Below are positions 25,434-34,427 of a DNA stretch of 64,000 nucleotides, one piece after another. This DNA is from Oscillospiraceae bacterium. Its GTDB lineage: Bacteria > Bacillota > Clostridia > Oscillospirales > Oscillospiraceae. The notes beneath the pieces are model-generated. The model was given only the letters and a program-made list of their open reading frames with translations, ran no database searches and was not told where the DNA came from. Numbering within the stretch: position 1 is the stretch's first letter; each line of letters opens with the position of its first letter. Location of the stretch: contig JAFSAP010000001.1 of the NCBI GenBank assembly GCA_017440925.1, positions 19,609 through 83,608 of the forward strand, read 5' to 3'. The position numbers and the translations under genes were made by a program.

Positions 25434-27311
25434 TTACTGGTCCTCCTCAGGCAGCAGATCGTTGAGGTAAACCCTTGGAGAATTTGTTTCAAGCGTCACT
25501 TCCAGCACCTGTACCTCCCGGTTATCATCCATACGCAGCAGCTTGACTGTGTAGCTGTCAGAAGTCAGCGTCTCTTTTGCCGCAAGGTAGTCTGCCACTG
25601 TTCTACAGTTTTCACCGTTAAACTGGTAGATGATATCACCGATCATCAGCTTGTCGTTTTTACCGTCTTCGGCATAGTAGTCCATGACCATGATGCCATG
25701 CTCCAGCGTTCCCTGCTGCTTCAGCTGCATATACATCACCAGTGCCGGCATATAACGGTCGGAATTGTCCATGGCTGCCTGGTAAAGGAGGATGCATTCC
25801 TCTGTTTCTTTCTCCAGATCCATATCCGGATAAACGCTCAGAAGATAAGTCAGTTTCGTCCACAAGGTGTTCACATCATCTGTGGTTTTTCCGCTGAAAG
25901 CAGCAACAGCCTTCATTTCCAGTCGCCGGTATTCCGCCTCATCCTGTGCCATTTCCGCAGCTTCCTCCTCGGAATGCCCCTGCCGGATATAGCTTTGGGT
26001 CAGCTCTGTTTCCCAGTCATGCTTGGAATATTCCACGATCTTTTCTGCTCTGGCCTGGGTGTAGCCCTCATCCATAAGCTGCTGCACCATGGCTTCCCGC
26101 ACCTGCTGCAGCTCTGTTGCCTCATTTTCCGACAGAAGATACATTTCCTGCACAGCAGCTTCCATATTATCCAGGCATTCCCGCTGTGCTTCCTGCAGAG
26201 CCTTTTTATCCCGGCTCCAGTTTCTTCCGTTGAGGGGGATCTCCTCCAGATATGGCAGGGTATCCGACCACAGGGTTTCCAGATACTTCTCTCTGGTGAC
26301 GGGAATCAGCAATTCATTGGTAGCATAGGCAAAGGCTTCTCTGGTTTCTTCCAGATAGGTCTTATAAATCGTCACCACCTGCAGCTTCTCCGCAGTATCC
26401 AGTGCCAGCGCGCTTTCGTCCGTCAAAATGGTCTCCATATACTCCAGATTTCCCAAACCCTCGTCCCGGAATGCAGAAAGCTGGTCGTGCATGGCTTTCA
26501 GGTCATCTCCACTGAAGGGACTGTCCATCATCCAGTCCAGCAGATTTGCCGTAGGCGAGATCTGGGTCAGGTCTGTCTCTGTCAGAATTTTATAGCAGGA
26601 CTGAAACGCATTGGAAAGGGCTGCCGCATCGCCTGTCTGCAGATATTCCTCTGCTGCTTCCAGCATATCGTGCTGTGCATCTGCCATAATATCCAGGCAG
26701 GTAAGGCTGTAGCTTACATTGGAGATCACACCGCTTGTCAGGCTGATCTGCTCTGTGGTGCGGGGGTATTGCAGGAACCAACCGATGCCCAAAGCCAAAA
26801 CGACCAATACAATGGCACCAAGAATCAGCGGCAGCCGTTTGACTGACCGAAAAACCTCCTTTAGTCTCGTCCAAGAGGACTTTTCGGTATGGAAAAAGGT
26901 TTCCAGCTTATCCAGAAACGCATCGTAATACTCCATATTTGCCGCAATACCGTTACAGTAGGGCAGATCCTTCAGTGTTTCCGGCAGCTGTGCCGGAAAT
27001 TCAAAATTCCGCAGCAGGATGGGGATCACATTTTTCTTCTTTCTCAGTGCATGCTCCACTTCCTGACGCACCCAGTCGTCAGGGTTGACACAGCGATCCA
27101 GGGCATGCGGGGAAAGCACCAGCACAAAATCAGTACACTCTTCAATAACAGAATACAGCTTTGTATTGAAGGCACCGGACCGCAGAGACTCCAGATCAAA
27201 AAATACGCGATAGCCCCGTTCTGTCAGGCTGTCCCGAAGGATCCGGGCGGTTTCCTGTCCGCCATCCCGGCGGTAGGAAATAAAAACATCGTATTTCTTC
27301 TCTGTATTCAT
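25434..27311 (-). CDS. Membrane-anchored TIR domain protein with C-terminal PDZ-like domain
   Basis: A 625-residue protein. Residues 6-138 form a TIR domain (YDVFISYRRDGGQETARIL at the start, VFFDLESL, FVLVLSPHALDRC). The DWVRQE motif puts Glu84 where SARM1-type NADases have the catalytic Glu. One hydrophobic helix (about 160-181) follows, then about 350 mostly helical, acidic residues, then a PDZ-like domain (about 535-610, with KLMIGDIIYQFNG). By the positive-inside rule the TIR faces the cytoplasm and the long part faces outward. ATG 27311 is preceded by a G-rich SD; an upstream TTG start is less likely. It is a lone gene converging on purL. Inference: signalling or defence by NAD+ cleavage. 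No partner gene is adjacent. Confidence 0.87.
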   Translation of the reverse strand: MNTEKKYDVFISYRRDGGQETARILRDSLTERGYRVFFDLESLRSGAFNTKLYSVIEECTDFVLVLSPHALDRCVNPDDWVRQEVEHALRKKKNVIPILLRNFEFPAQLPETLKDLPYCNGIAANMEYYDAFLDKLETFFHTEKSSWTRLKEVFRSVKRLPLILGAIVLVVLALGIGWFLQYPRTTEQISLTSGVISNVSYSLTCLDIMADAQHDMLEAAEEYLQTGDAAALSNAFQSCYKILTETDLTQISPTANLLDWMMDSPFSGDDLKAMHDQLSAFRDEGLGNLEYMETILTDESALALDTAEKLQVVTIYKTYLEETREAFAYATNELLIPVTREKYLETLWSDTLPYLEEIPLNGRNWSRDKKALQEAQRECLDNMEAAVQEMYLLSENEATELQQVREAMVQQLMDEGYTQARAEKIVEYSKHDWETELTQSYIRQGHSEEEAAEMAQDEAEYRRLEMKAVAAFSGKTTDDVNTLWTKLTYLLSVYPDMDLEKETEECILLYQAAMDNSDRYMPALVMYMQLKQQGTLEHGIMVMDYYAEDGKNDKLMIGDIIYQFNGENCRTVADYLAAKETLTSDSYTVKLLRMDDNREVQVLEVTLETNSPRVYLNDLLPEEDQ

Positions 27312-27381
27312 GGAAATACCCCCAGTTTTCTTTTCAAATTCCAGTATAGCACAGAAAACTGCGGATTTCCACTGTTTCTGC

Positions 27382-27414
27382 AAAAAGTCCCGGATGGCCT
27401 AAACCATCCGGGAC
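27382..27414 (-). terminator. Terminator of the ferritin/VIT gene
   Basis: Minus strand: GTCCCGGATGG, loop, CCATCCGGGAC, then TTTTTG. Confidence 0.88.
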
Positions 27415-27427
27415 GTTTCCATTTGCA

Positions 27428-28309
27428 TTACAGGTCAACACCCAAAAACTGCTTTGCCAGAATGCCCACAAAGAAGGACACCACGGCAACGCCAATGCTG
27501 ATACCGGCCATTTCCACAAAGCGGGATCGGAAAGGCTGGTCCATGGCAACAGAGGTATAGTAAGTAAATCCGGCAATGATGAGAACCACCACCAGCAGCA
27601 TGCACACCAGAGCCGCAATATACTGCGTGGTGCCCAGCAGTAGATAGGGTGCGATCAGCGCAATGACCGTCAGCAGGTAGGCAATGCCGGTATAGCTGCA
27701 GCTCTTCAGCGCATCGCTGCGGCCTTCACTCCGGGCTGCCAGGAATTCTGAAGATGCCATAGAAAAGGTTGCGGAAATGCCTACGATAAGACCGGACAGG
27801 GCAATGAGCCGGTTGTTCTGCAGGGCGAAGGCAAAACCTGCCAAAGAGCCAGTCAGCTCCACCAGGGCATCGTTCAGTCCCAGCACCATGCTGCCCACGT
27901 ACTGCAGCCGCTCCTCATCCAGCATGGCAAGCAAAGCCTGCTCGTGCTCTTCCTCGTCCTGCCGGATCTGTGCGCTTTCCGCCACTTCCCGGGCCAGCAG
28001 ATCATATTCCACCTGGGCGTTTTCTTCCCCCCGCTCCATCAGCTTCACTGCAAAGGTAAAGCCCAGGATCCGGGCAAGGAGGGTGTACTTGAGAACCTTA
28101 GCCTTTTCCGGCTTCATTTCCACTCCGGTATAGGTTTTCCAGATCTCATAGTGGGCTCTTTCCTCCCCTGCCAACCGCAGCAGGGTAGCCTTATTCTCTT
28201 CACCCTTGGCAAACCGGGCAATTTTTTCATAAATAACACTTTCCGTCAGCTCACCCTGCTGCATTTTCCGGATGACAGCCAGTGCTTCGGGAGATACGGT
28301 ATGGGACAT
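27428..28309 (-). CDS. Ferritin-like/VIT1-CCC1 fusion, probable iron or manganese transporter
   Basis: 293 residues. The N-terminal half (about 1-130) is a rubrerythrin-like helical domain with spaced Glu/His metal ligands (EERAHYEIW, DEEEHEQALL). The C-terminal half has about five membrane helices typical of the VIT1/CCC1 family (LGLNDALVELTGSLAGF, followed by GISATFSMASSEFLAARSEG). Known fused relatives (MbfA-like) move Fe2+ or Mn2+ across the membrane. Start 28309 was chosen for AGGAGG 9 nt upstream; longer frames overlap the rubrerythrin terminator. It follows rubrerythrin, so both may serve iron and oxidative-stress control. Confidence 0.9.
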   Translation of the reverse strand: MSHTVSPEALAVIRKMQQGELTESVIYEKIARFAKGEENKATLLRLAGEERAHYEIWKTYTGVEMKPEKAKVLKYTLLARILGFTFAVKLMERGEENAQVEYDLLAREVAESAQIRQDEEEHEQALLAMLDEERLQYVGSMVLGLNDALVELTGSLAGFAFALQNNRLIALSGLIVGISATFSMASSEFLAARSEGRSDALKSCSYTGIAYLLTVIALIAPYLLLGTTQYIAALVCMLLVVVLIIAGFTYYTSVAMDQPFRSRFVEMAGISIGVAVVSFFVGILAKQFLGVDL

Positions 28310-28337
28310 ATTGGGAATTCCTCCTGTTTTTCTTCCT

Positions 28338-28365
28338 ATTATATCGCCACTGGAAAAAATTGCAA
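28338..28365 (-). promoter_or_regulatory. Promoter of the ferritin/VIT gene
   Basis: Minus strand TTGCAA (28365-28360), 16-nt spacer, TATAAT (28343-28338), immediately after the rubrerythrin terminator. Confidence 0.7.
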
Positions 28366-28396
28366 GAAAAAAGTGCCGCCCCTGTGGGCGGCACTT
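28366..28396 (-). terminator. Terminator of rubrerythrin
   Basis: Minus strand: AAGTGCCGCCC, short loop, GGGCGGCACTT, then TTTTC. Confidence 0.88.
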
Positions 28397-28407
28397 CGTG
28401 TATGGAA

Positions 28408-28947
28408 TTAGTAGTTCTCGGCGTGAACTTCGAAGTAGCTCTGAGGATGGACACAGGTGGGGCAGACAGCAGGAGCCTTGGTGCCAACAATGATGTGGCC
28501 GCAGTTCCGGCATTCCCAAACCTTGACTTCGCTCTTTTCAAAGACCTGGGCAGTCTCTACATTCTTCAGCAGAGCGCGGTAACGCTCCTCGTGATGCTTC
28601 TCAATGGCAGCCACCAGACGGAACTTAGCGGCCAGAGACTTGAAGCCCTCTTCCTCGGCAGTCTTGGCAAAACCGTCATACATGTCGGTCCACTCGTAGT
28701 TTTCGCCCTCGGCGGCATGCAGCAGGTTCTCGGCGGTATCACCGATGCCCTCCAGCTCCTTCAGCCACAGCTTGGCATGTTCCTTCTCGTTGTCAGCAGT
28801 CTTCAGGAACAGGGCAGCGATCTGCTCGTAGCCTTCCTTCTTGGCCTTGGATGCAAAGTAGGTGTACTTATTTCTTGCCATGGATTCGCCGGCAAAGGCA
28901 GCTTCCAGATTCTTCTCGGTCTGAGTACCAGCATATTTGTTAGCCAT
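28408..28947 (-). CDS. Rubrerythrin
   Basis: A non-haem diiron protein of 179 residues that reduces hydrogen peroxide in anaerobes. The four-helix domain carries the ExxH-type ligands ([22 protein letters not shown] and [11 protein letters not shown]). The C-terminal rubredoxin-like domain has both Cys pairs (CRNCGH and CPTC). Length and order match the classical form. It has its own promoter and terminator, is on the same strand as the iron/manganese transporter, and indicates an anaerobic host. Confidence 0.97.
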   Translation of the reverse strand: MANKYAGTQTEKNLEAAFAGESMARNKYTYFASKAKKEGYEQIAALFLKTADNEKEHAKLWLKELEGIGDTAENLLHAAEGENYEWTDMYDGFAKTAEEEGFKSLAAKFRLVAAIEKHHEERYRALLKNVETAQVFEKSEVKVWECRNCGHIIVGTKAPAVCPTCVHPQSYFEVHAENY

Positions 28948-28993
28948 TGTAAATTACCTCCAGTTTTTTTCCGGTTTTCCGGATCTTAGCTAT

Positions 28994-29022
28994 AGTGTAG
29001 CAGATGGACATGAAAAAATCAA
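28994..29022 (-). promoter_or_regulatory. Promoter of rubrerythrin
   Basis: Minus strand TTGATT (29022-29017), 17-nt spacer, TACACT (28999-28994). Confidence 0.65.
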
Positions 29023-29023
29023 G

Positions 29024-29054
29024 AAAAAGCCTCCGCTGTAAGCGGAGGCTTTTG
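29024..29054 (-). terminator. Terminator of the nucleoside ABC transporter operon
   Basis: Minus strand: AAAAGCCTCCGCT, 3-nt loop, AGCGGAGGCTTTTT. Confidence 0.9.
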
Positions 29055-29062
29055 TAACAGGA

Positions 29063-30094
29063 TCATCTGCTTCCCTTGTCGTAGGGGATGCCCTCTGCCT
29101 TGGGGGCGCGGGACTTCTTGGAGGTGAAGGCCAGAACTGCCAGTGTCACCAGATAGGGCAGCATGCGGTACAGGTGGGAGCTGATGCCCAGCTCTGCCAG
29201 GAGAAACACACCATCGCCATTGATATCAATGGAGCTGTAGGCCGCAGCAATGCACTTGAACAGACCAAACAACAGGGAGGCTGCAGCGATGTTGCCGGGC
29301 TTCCAGTTGCCGAAGATCATAACTGCCAGAGCCAGGAAGCCGAAGCCTGCCACGTCACCGTTGGCAGTACAGTTGGCGGTGGTCAGAGAGTATACAAAGC
29401 CGCCCATGCCGGCCAGAGCACCGGAGATGGTGGTACCAGCATAGCGCATCTTGTAAACATTGATGCCCAGGGAGTCAGCTGCCTGGGGATTCTCACCGCA
29501 GGCCCGGAGCCGCAGGCCGAACCGGGTCTTATACAGGATGATGGACAGGACAACGAACAGAATGATGCAGATATAGGTGGCCAGGTAGACCTTATGGAGG
29601 AATGTCTCTCCCAGGAAGCCGATATCCACATTCTTCTTGATGCCAAAGGTGGACTTCTTGATCATGAACCAGGAAGCTGCGTCACCGGTAGCCATCTGCA
29701 GGGTGTTCTGGTTGGCCAGAACACGAACCAGGAACAGCACCAGCGCAGGAGCCATCAGATTCAGTGCCGTGCCGCCGATGGTCTGGTTTGCCTTCAGATT
29801 GATGGAGGCAAAGCTCAGCAGCAGGGAGAAAATGGCACCCATGGCAGCGGCAACCAGCATGGTCAGAATTTCCAGGCCCTGGAGAGTCATCCAGTCACCG
29901 GCCTTGACAGCTGCCGTAAACACATCGTAATTCTGCATGGTACGGACAAAGAGAACACCGATAAAGGCACCGAAGATCATAATACCTTCCAGAGCCAGGT
30001 TGATGATACCGCTGCGCTCAGCGAACACGCCAGCCAGCGCCACGATCATCAGAGGGACCGCATAAAGCAGGGTCTGCTGAATCACAAATGTCAT
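29063..30094 (-). CDS. Nucleoside ABC transporter permease (NupQ/BmpC-like)
   Basis: A 343-residue membrane protein with about 8-9 hydrophobic segments, of the branched-chain-amino-acid/ribose permease superfamily. Typical features are GIINLALEGIMIFGAF near the N-terminus, the central ATP-ase-contact loop LRACGENPQAADSLGINV and GFLALAVMIFGNWKP. It should form a heteromeric channel with the permease encoded just upstream, which its start codon overlaps (ATGA). Substrate assignment to nucleosides rests on the paired BMP lipoprotein and the neighbouring salvage operon. Confidence 0.92.
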   Translation of the reverse strand: MTFVIQQTLLYAVPLMIVALAGVFAERSGIINLALEGIMIFGAFIGVLFVRTMQNYDVFTAAVKAGDWMTLQGLEILTMLVAAAMGAIFSLLLSFASINLKANQTIGGTALNLMAPALVLFLVRVLANQNTLQMATGDAASWFMIKKSTFGIKKNVDIGFLGETFLHKVYLATYICIILFVVLSIILYKTRFGLRLRACGENPQAADSLGINVYKMRYAGTTISGALAGMGGFVYSLTTANCTANGDVAGFGFLALAVMIFGNWKPGNIAAASLLFGLFKCIAAAYSSIDINGDGVFLLAELGISSHLYRMLPYLVTLAVLAFTSKKSRAPKAEGIPYDKGSR

Positions 30095-31368
30095 ACGGTC
30101 TCGCCTCCTTCCTTAGTTTCCTCTTCCTTCACAGGATCAGGTTCGGCATTGGCATTGGCTGCGTTGGCCTTTCTCAGCTTGGGCAGCATGGTCTGAATCA
30201 CCAGAGAGAATGCACTGAGGTACACGATCACGGAGATGATCACATCGGTGATATACTCGTTATAGGCGGTGTAGCCGGTGAGGTTCTGACCAACAATGTC
30301 CAGCATTGCCATGAACATGCCGGAGAAAATAACACCAATGGGGTTGTTGACTGCCAGCAGGGCAACAGGAATGCCGTTGAAGCCAATGGCGGGCAGGGAC
30401 TGGTAGGTGGACCAGAAGAACTCGGTATTGCCGGACAGCCAGTACAGGGAAGCACCGGCAGCAGACAGGGCACCGGCGATGGCCATAGACAGCACGATGT
30501 TACGCTTGTCATTGATACCGGCGTAACGGGCGGCATGGCGGTTGGAGCCGCAGGCCTTCAGCTGATAACCCAGGGTGGTCTTATTCATCAGAATATACAT
30601 GGCAATGGCAAAGAGCACTGCCACCAGAATGCCTGCATTGATCTGGGAGCCGGAGAAGATCTTGTCCAATCCCAGCTTTGCCGTTGCAATACCGTTGCCG
30701 TTGACGTAAGTCCAGGCACCATCCACTTCGGTCAGGCCGAAGGTGGTCTTGTAAACATAGCCGGATTTGGTATTTTCCACAATGTTCTTGAAGTTGCTCA
30801 CATCAAAGCCCCAGGTGACGATATTGGCAGCCAGCCAGTTGGTCATGATGCAGGCCAGAACTTCGTTGATATTCAAAAATGCCTTCAGAATGCCGGGAAT
30901 GGCACCCCACAGAGCGCCTGCCAGCATGCCACCCAGGAAGGCCAGCAGCCACAGTGCCCAGCCGGGCATGACGCCGGAGGGAACGCCCAGTGCGATCATC
31001 AGAGAGGCCATGGTGCCCATCAGATACTGGCCGGGAGCACCGATGTTAAACAGGCCCGTCTTATTGGCCACTGCCACGGAAAGGCCGGTCATGATCAGAG
31101 GCATGGCACGGAAGAGCATATTGCCCAGTGCCTGGCCATGGAAACCCCAGGTCAGTTCACCGGCAGCATTACGGCCGGTGCACAGAATGCCTGCAAAGAT
31201 CAGCTTCACGCCATCCGCGATGCCCTGGTTGGTAATGGTGTCCTTGGTAAGGCCCACGATGACCACAACGATGGCACCGACGAACAGGCCCACAAGAATC
31301 GAAATCAGAGAGGAAAGGACTTTTTTGGTTCCTTCCTTTTCATAAATATCCAAAAGGGTGTTTTTCAT
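30091..31368 (-). CDS. Nucleoside ABC transporter permease (NupP/BmpB-like)
   Basis: Second permease of the importer, 425 residues, about ten hydrophobic segments. Family motifs: GLFNIGAPGQYLMGTMAS, the loop LKACGSNRHAARYAGIN and YLSGN-like repeats. Start 31368 was chosen for GGAGGAG 6 nt upstream; a GTG or other start slightly upstream is possible. Its acidic Glu-rich C-terminus overlaps the next permease start. Confidence 0.92.
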   Translation of the reverse strand: MKNTLLDIYEKEGTKKVLSSLISILVGLFVGAIVVVIVGLTKDTITNQGIADGVKLIFAGILCTGRNAAGELTWGFHGQALGNMLFRAMPLIMTGLSVAVANKTGLFNIGAPGQYLMGTMASLMIALGVPSGVMPGWALWLLAFLGGMLAGALWGAIPGILKAFLNINEVLACIMTNWLAANIVTWGFDVSNFKNIVENTKSGYVYKTTFGLTEVDGAWTYVNGNGIATAKLGLDKIFSGSQINAGILVAVLFAIAMYILMNKTTLGYQLKACGSNRHAARYAGINDKRNIVLSMAIAGALSAAGASLYWLSGNTEFFWSTYQSLPAIGFNGIPVALLAVNNPIGVIFSGMFMAMLDIVGQNLTGYTAYNEYITDVIISVIVYLSAFSLVIQTMLPKLRKANAANANAEPDPVKEEETKEGGETV

Positions 31369-31382
31369 GCCCGCTCCTCCTT

Positions 31383-32906
31383 TCACATCCGCTTGGCGCC
31401 GGCCATATACAGGCCCAGCTCCTGGACGGTGGTTGTCTTGGGATCCAGCTCGCCCACGATCTCACCCTCGTACATGACCAGGATGCGGTCGGAAACGTTC
31501 ATGACCTCATCCAGCTCCAAGGAGACAAGCAGAACTGCCTTACCGCTGTCCCGCTGGGCAACCAGCTGGCTGTGGATATACTCAATGGCGCCCACGTCCA
31601 GGCCGCGGGTGGGCTGAACAGCAATCAGCAGGGGATTTTCCCGGTCGATCTCACGGCCGATGATGGCCTTCTGCTGGTTGCCGCCGGACATGCTGCGGGA
31701 GATGGTGATGGGGCCCTGGCCGCTGCGGACATCGTACTGGCCGATGATCTTCTCCGCATATTCCCGGACGGCATCCCGCTTGATAAAGCCCATCTTCTGG
31801 AACCGGGGATCTTCAAAGGACTGCAGAACAATATTATTTTCCAGGGTGTCATCCAGCACCAGGCCGTGCTTATGACGGTCCTCGGGGATGTGGCTCAGAC
31901 CTGTCTGGCTGCGCTTCTTGACGCTGGCATGGGAAATATCCTTGCCGCAGAGGGTCACGGTTCCGGCAGAGGCCTTTTCCAGGCCAGTCAGGCCATAAAC
32001 CAGTTCCGACTGGCCGTTGCCATCGATGCCTGCAATGCAGACGATCTCACCGGCACGAACCTGGAAGGTCACATCATTGACGGCATTTTTCTTGCTGGTC
32101 TTGGAGGCCACTGTCAGACCCTTCACATCCAGGATCACGTCGGCAGGTTTTGCCTCCTCCTTCTGAACCTGGAGCTGAACAGGACGGCCAACCATCATAT
32201 TGGACAGGGACTGCTTGTCTGTGTCCTTGATATCCACGGTGCCCACATACTTGCCCTTACGCAGAACGGTGCAACGGTCTGCAACCGCCATGATCTCGTT
32301 GAGCTTGTGGGTAATGAACAGGATGGACTTACCTTCCTTTGCAAAGCCACGCATGATCTCCATCAGCTCATCGATCTCCTGGGGGGTCAACACAGCGGTA
32401 GGCTCGTCAAAGATCAGGATCTCATTGTCCCGGTACAGCATCTTCAGAATCTCCGTACGCTGCTGCATACCAACGGTAATATCCTCCACCTTGGCATCCA
32501 GATCCACGTGGAGCTTATATTTTTCGGACAGGGCCTGGACCTTCTGGCGGGCCTGTTTCTTCTGCAGGAAGCCCAGCTTGGTATCCTCTGCACCCAGGAT
32601 GATGTTATCCAGAACCGTGAACACATCCACCAGCTTGAAGTGCTGGTGCACCATGCCGATGTTCAGCGCGGTGGCATCATTGGGGTTGTTGATCTTAACG
32701 ACCTCGCCATTCTTTTTGATCTGACCGGCTTCCGGCTGGTAGAGGCCAAACAGAACGGACATCAGCGTGGATTTGCCGGCGCCGTTCTCACCCAGCAGGG
32801 CATGGATCTCGCCACGCCGCAGCTGCAGCGTAATGTTGTCATTTGCCACAATGCCGGGGAACTCTTTTCTGATATTGAGCATTTCAATAATGTATTCTGA
32901 CTGCAT
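31383..32906 (-). CDS. Nucleoside ABC transporter ATP-binding protein (NupO/BmpA-like tandem ATPase)
   Basis: 507 residues with two ABC domains in tandem, as in RbsA/NupO. The first domain has Walker A GENGAGKST (about 37-45) and Walker B ILIFDEPTA. The second has SMSGGNQQKAIIGRE as signature and LLIAVQPTRGLDV as its Walker B-like segment, lacking the usual Asp-Glu pair. This asymmetry is common in the family. It energises import with the two permeases downstream. The gap from the BMP gene contains a terminator, so transporter subunits would be made in smaller amount than the binding protein. Confidence 0.94.
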   Translation of the reverse strand: MQSEYIIEMLNIRKEFPGIVANDNITLQLRRGEIHALLGENGAGKSTLMSVLFGLYQPEAGQIKKNGEVVKINNPNDATALNIGMVHQHFKLVDVFTVLDNIILGAEDTKLGFLQKKQARQKVQALSEKYKLHVDLDAKVEDITVGMQQRTEILKMLYRDNEILIFDEPTAVLTPQEIDELMEIMRGFAKEGKSILFITHKLNEIMAVADRCTVLRKGKYVGTVDIKDTDKQSLSNMMVGRPVQLQVQKEEAKPADVILDVKGLTVASKTSKKNAVNDVTFQVRAGEIVCIAGIDGNGQSELVYGLTGLEKASAGTVTLCGKDISHASVKKRSQTGLSHIPEDRHKHGLVLDDTLENNIVLQSFEDPRFQKMGFIKRDAVREYAEKIIGQYDVRSGQGPITISRSMSGGNQQKAIIGREIDRENPLLIAVQPTRGLDVGAIEYIHSQLVAQRDSGKAVLLVSLELDEVMNVSDRILVMYEGEIVGELDPKTTTVQELGLYMAGAKRM

Positions 32907-33063
32907 TATGAAAATCGCCCTCCTTCCCGAATATAGACAGGATTATTATATATGTAACCTGGAGGAATTGCAAGAAAAGAATACATTTTCCCTGTTTTTT
33001 CGGCAAGGCGTGCAGGGACTGTATCCTATTTTCTCCATTCTGCTGAAAGTCAGTCAGATACAG

Positions 33064-33095
33064 CAAAAAAAGAGGAAGGCTTTCGCCTTCCTCTT
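33064..33095 (-). terminator. Terminator or attenuator after the BMP lipoprotein gene
   Basis: Minus strand: AAGAGGAAGGC-GAAA-GCCTTCCTCTT then TTTTTTG. It lies between the binding-protein gene and the ATPase gene; partial read-through would explain unequal subunit supply. Confidence 0.88.
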
Positions 33096-33109
33096 GGTTT
33101 TGGGGAGAA

Positions 33110-34294
33110 TTACTCAACGTAGTTGACGGTAACGTTGGCAGTGCTCTCGGGAGTGGTGACCAGCTCGTCGGAGATAGCAACTTCACCGGCAGCGATCTTG
33201 GCAAACATAGCCTCGTAGTCAGCAACAGTCCACTCGGTCAGGGACCAGGTTGCGGTGGGCAGGCCGACAGCATTGTCAGCTGCGCCCAGAGAGGTGGAGG
33301 TGCCGCCGATCTCAGCCCATGCGCCGTCATAGTGCTTGGAGATAGCCCAGACAGTAGCGTCAGCCAGGCCCTTCATAGCAGAAGTGATGACAGCGGGGGA
33401 CTCGAAGGACTGGTCAACGTCAACACCGACAACCAGGCCGTCCTCAGCGGAAGCAGCAGCGGAAACAGACTGGAACATGGAGCCACCGCAGCAGAAGATA
33501 ACTTCAGTGCCGTTGGTGTACCAGCCGGTAGCCATAGCCTGCAGCTCGGGAGAAGCGGAGAATGCAGCGCCGTAAGCCCAGGAGTAGTTCATGTCGACCT
33601 TGACGCCCAGCTCAGCAGCAGCAGCCTCTGCGCCCTGCAGGAAGCCGTAGCCAAAGCGCTGGCAAGCGGGGTTGGTGCCGCCGCCGCCGCCCATGAAGCC
33701 CAGCTTGGTGTAGCCTTCCATGACGGTAGCGTAGCCAGCCAGATAGCCGGACTGATGCTCCTGGAAAGCGATGCCGGCAACGTTGTCGAAGCCGATGGGG
33801 TAGCCGTCGATAAAGACGAAGTTAACATTGGGGTAAGCCTCAGCAGCGGCCTTCAGAGCGCCTTCCTGCATGAAGCCTGCAGCAACAACGACCTCAGCGC
33901 CGTTCTCGCAGGCCAGCTTCATGGCATCGATACGGTCATCATCGGTAGCCTCGTTGCCGTTGGCGGGCTGATAGTACTTGTAGGACTTGCCGTTGGCAGC
34001 AGCGTACAGCTTAACGCCGTCGTAGGTGCCCTGGTTGAAGGACTTGTCCTTCAGCTGGCCCACGTCGGTGATGAAAGCGACCTGGTACTTGCCGTCAGCA
34101 GAGGTCATCTCGTCAGCGATGTCGTCAGGGTTGACAGCAGCGGGAGCCTCGGGAGCCTCAGGAGCAGCGGGAGCCTCAGCAGCAGGGGCGTCAGCAGCGG
34201 GAGCCTCGGTGGCAGCGGGAGCTTCGGAAGCGCCGCATGCAGCCAGAGACAGAACCAGAGCCATTGCCAGCAGCAGGCTAAGAATCTTCTTCAT
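33110..34294 (-). CDS. BMP family nucleoside-binding lipoprotein
   Basis: The 394-residue substrate receptor of the importer, lipid-anchored outside the membrane. A lipoprotein signal (MKKILSLLLAMALVLSLAAC, Cys20) is followed by an Ala/Pro/Glu-rich linker (about 21-60) and a BMP/Med-type periplasmic-binding fold: VAFITDVGQLKDKSFNQGTYDG, AGIAFQEHQSGYLAGY, GTNPACQRFGYGFLQGAE, and VGVDVDQS. The family, for example PnrA and NupN, binds purine and pyrimidine nucleosides. SD is GGAGG, spacing 9 nt. High codon bias suggests strong expression. Confidence 0.94.
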   Translation of the reverse strand: MKKILSLLLAMALVLSLAACGASEAPAATEAPAADAPAAEAPAAPEAPEAPAAVNPDDIADEMTSADGKYQVAFITDVGQLKDKSFNQGTYDGVKLYAAANGKSYKYYQPANGNEATDDDRIDAMKLACENGAEVVVAAGFMQEGALKAAAEAYPNVNFVFIDGYPIGFDNVAGIAFQEHQSGYLAGYATVMEGYTKLGFMGGGGGTNPACQRFGYGFLQGAEAAAAELGVKVDMNYSWAYGAAFSASPELQAMATGWYTNGTEVIFCCGGSMFQSVSAAASAEDGLVVGVDVDQSFESPAVITSAMKGLADATVWAISKHYDGAWAEIGGTSTSLGAADNAVGLPTATWSLTEWTVADYEAMFAKIAAGEVAISDELVTTPESTANVTVNYVE

Positions 34295-34346
34295 AGTTTC
34301 ATTCCTCCATAAAAATTCTTTGGGTTGTGTTTTTCACACCTTTTTT

Positions 34347-34375
34347 ATTGTCGCATATTTGAGCCGAAAAATCAA
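34347..34375 (-). promoter_or_regulatory. Promoter of the nucleoside importer
   Basis: Minus strand TTGATT (34375-34370), 17-nt spacer, GACAAT (34352-34347), about 50 nt before the BMP start codon. The -10 is not consensus. Confidence 0.6.
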
Positions 34376-34427
34376 CAGATAATCCGAAGATTTGTCATTT
34401 ATCACAATGTTTTCCCCGGTCTGCCCA

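Noticed and set aside
21632-25492. 1286-codon open frame on the minus strand antisense to purL
   Set aside because: GC-rich third positions keep the antisense frame open; the plus-strand purL has all enzyme motifs, and the shadow has only a weak glycine- and valine-rich composition with no SD.
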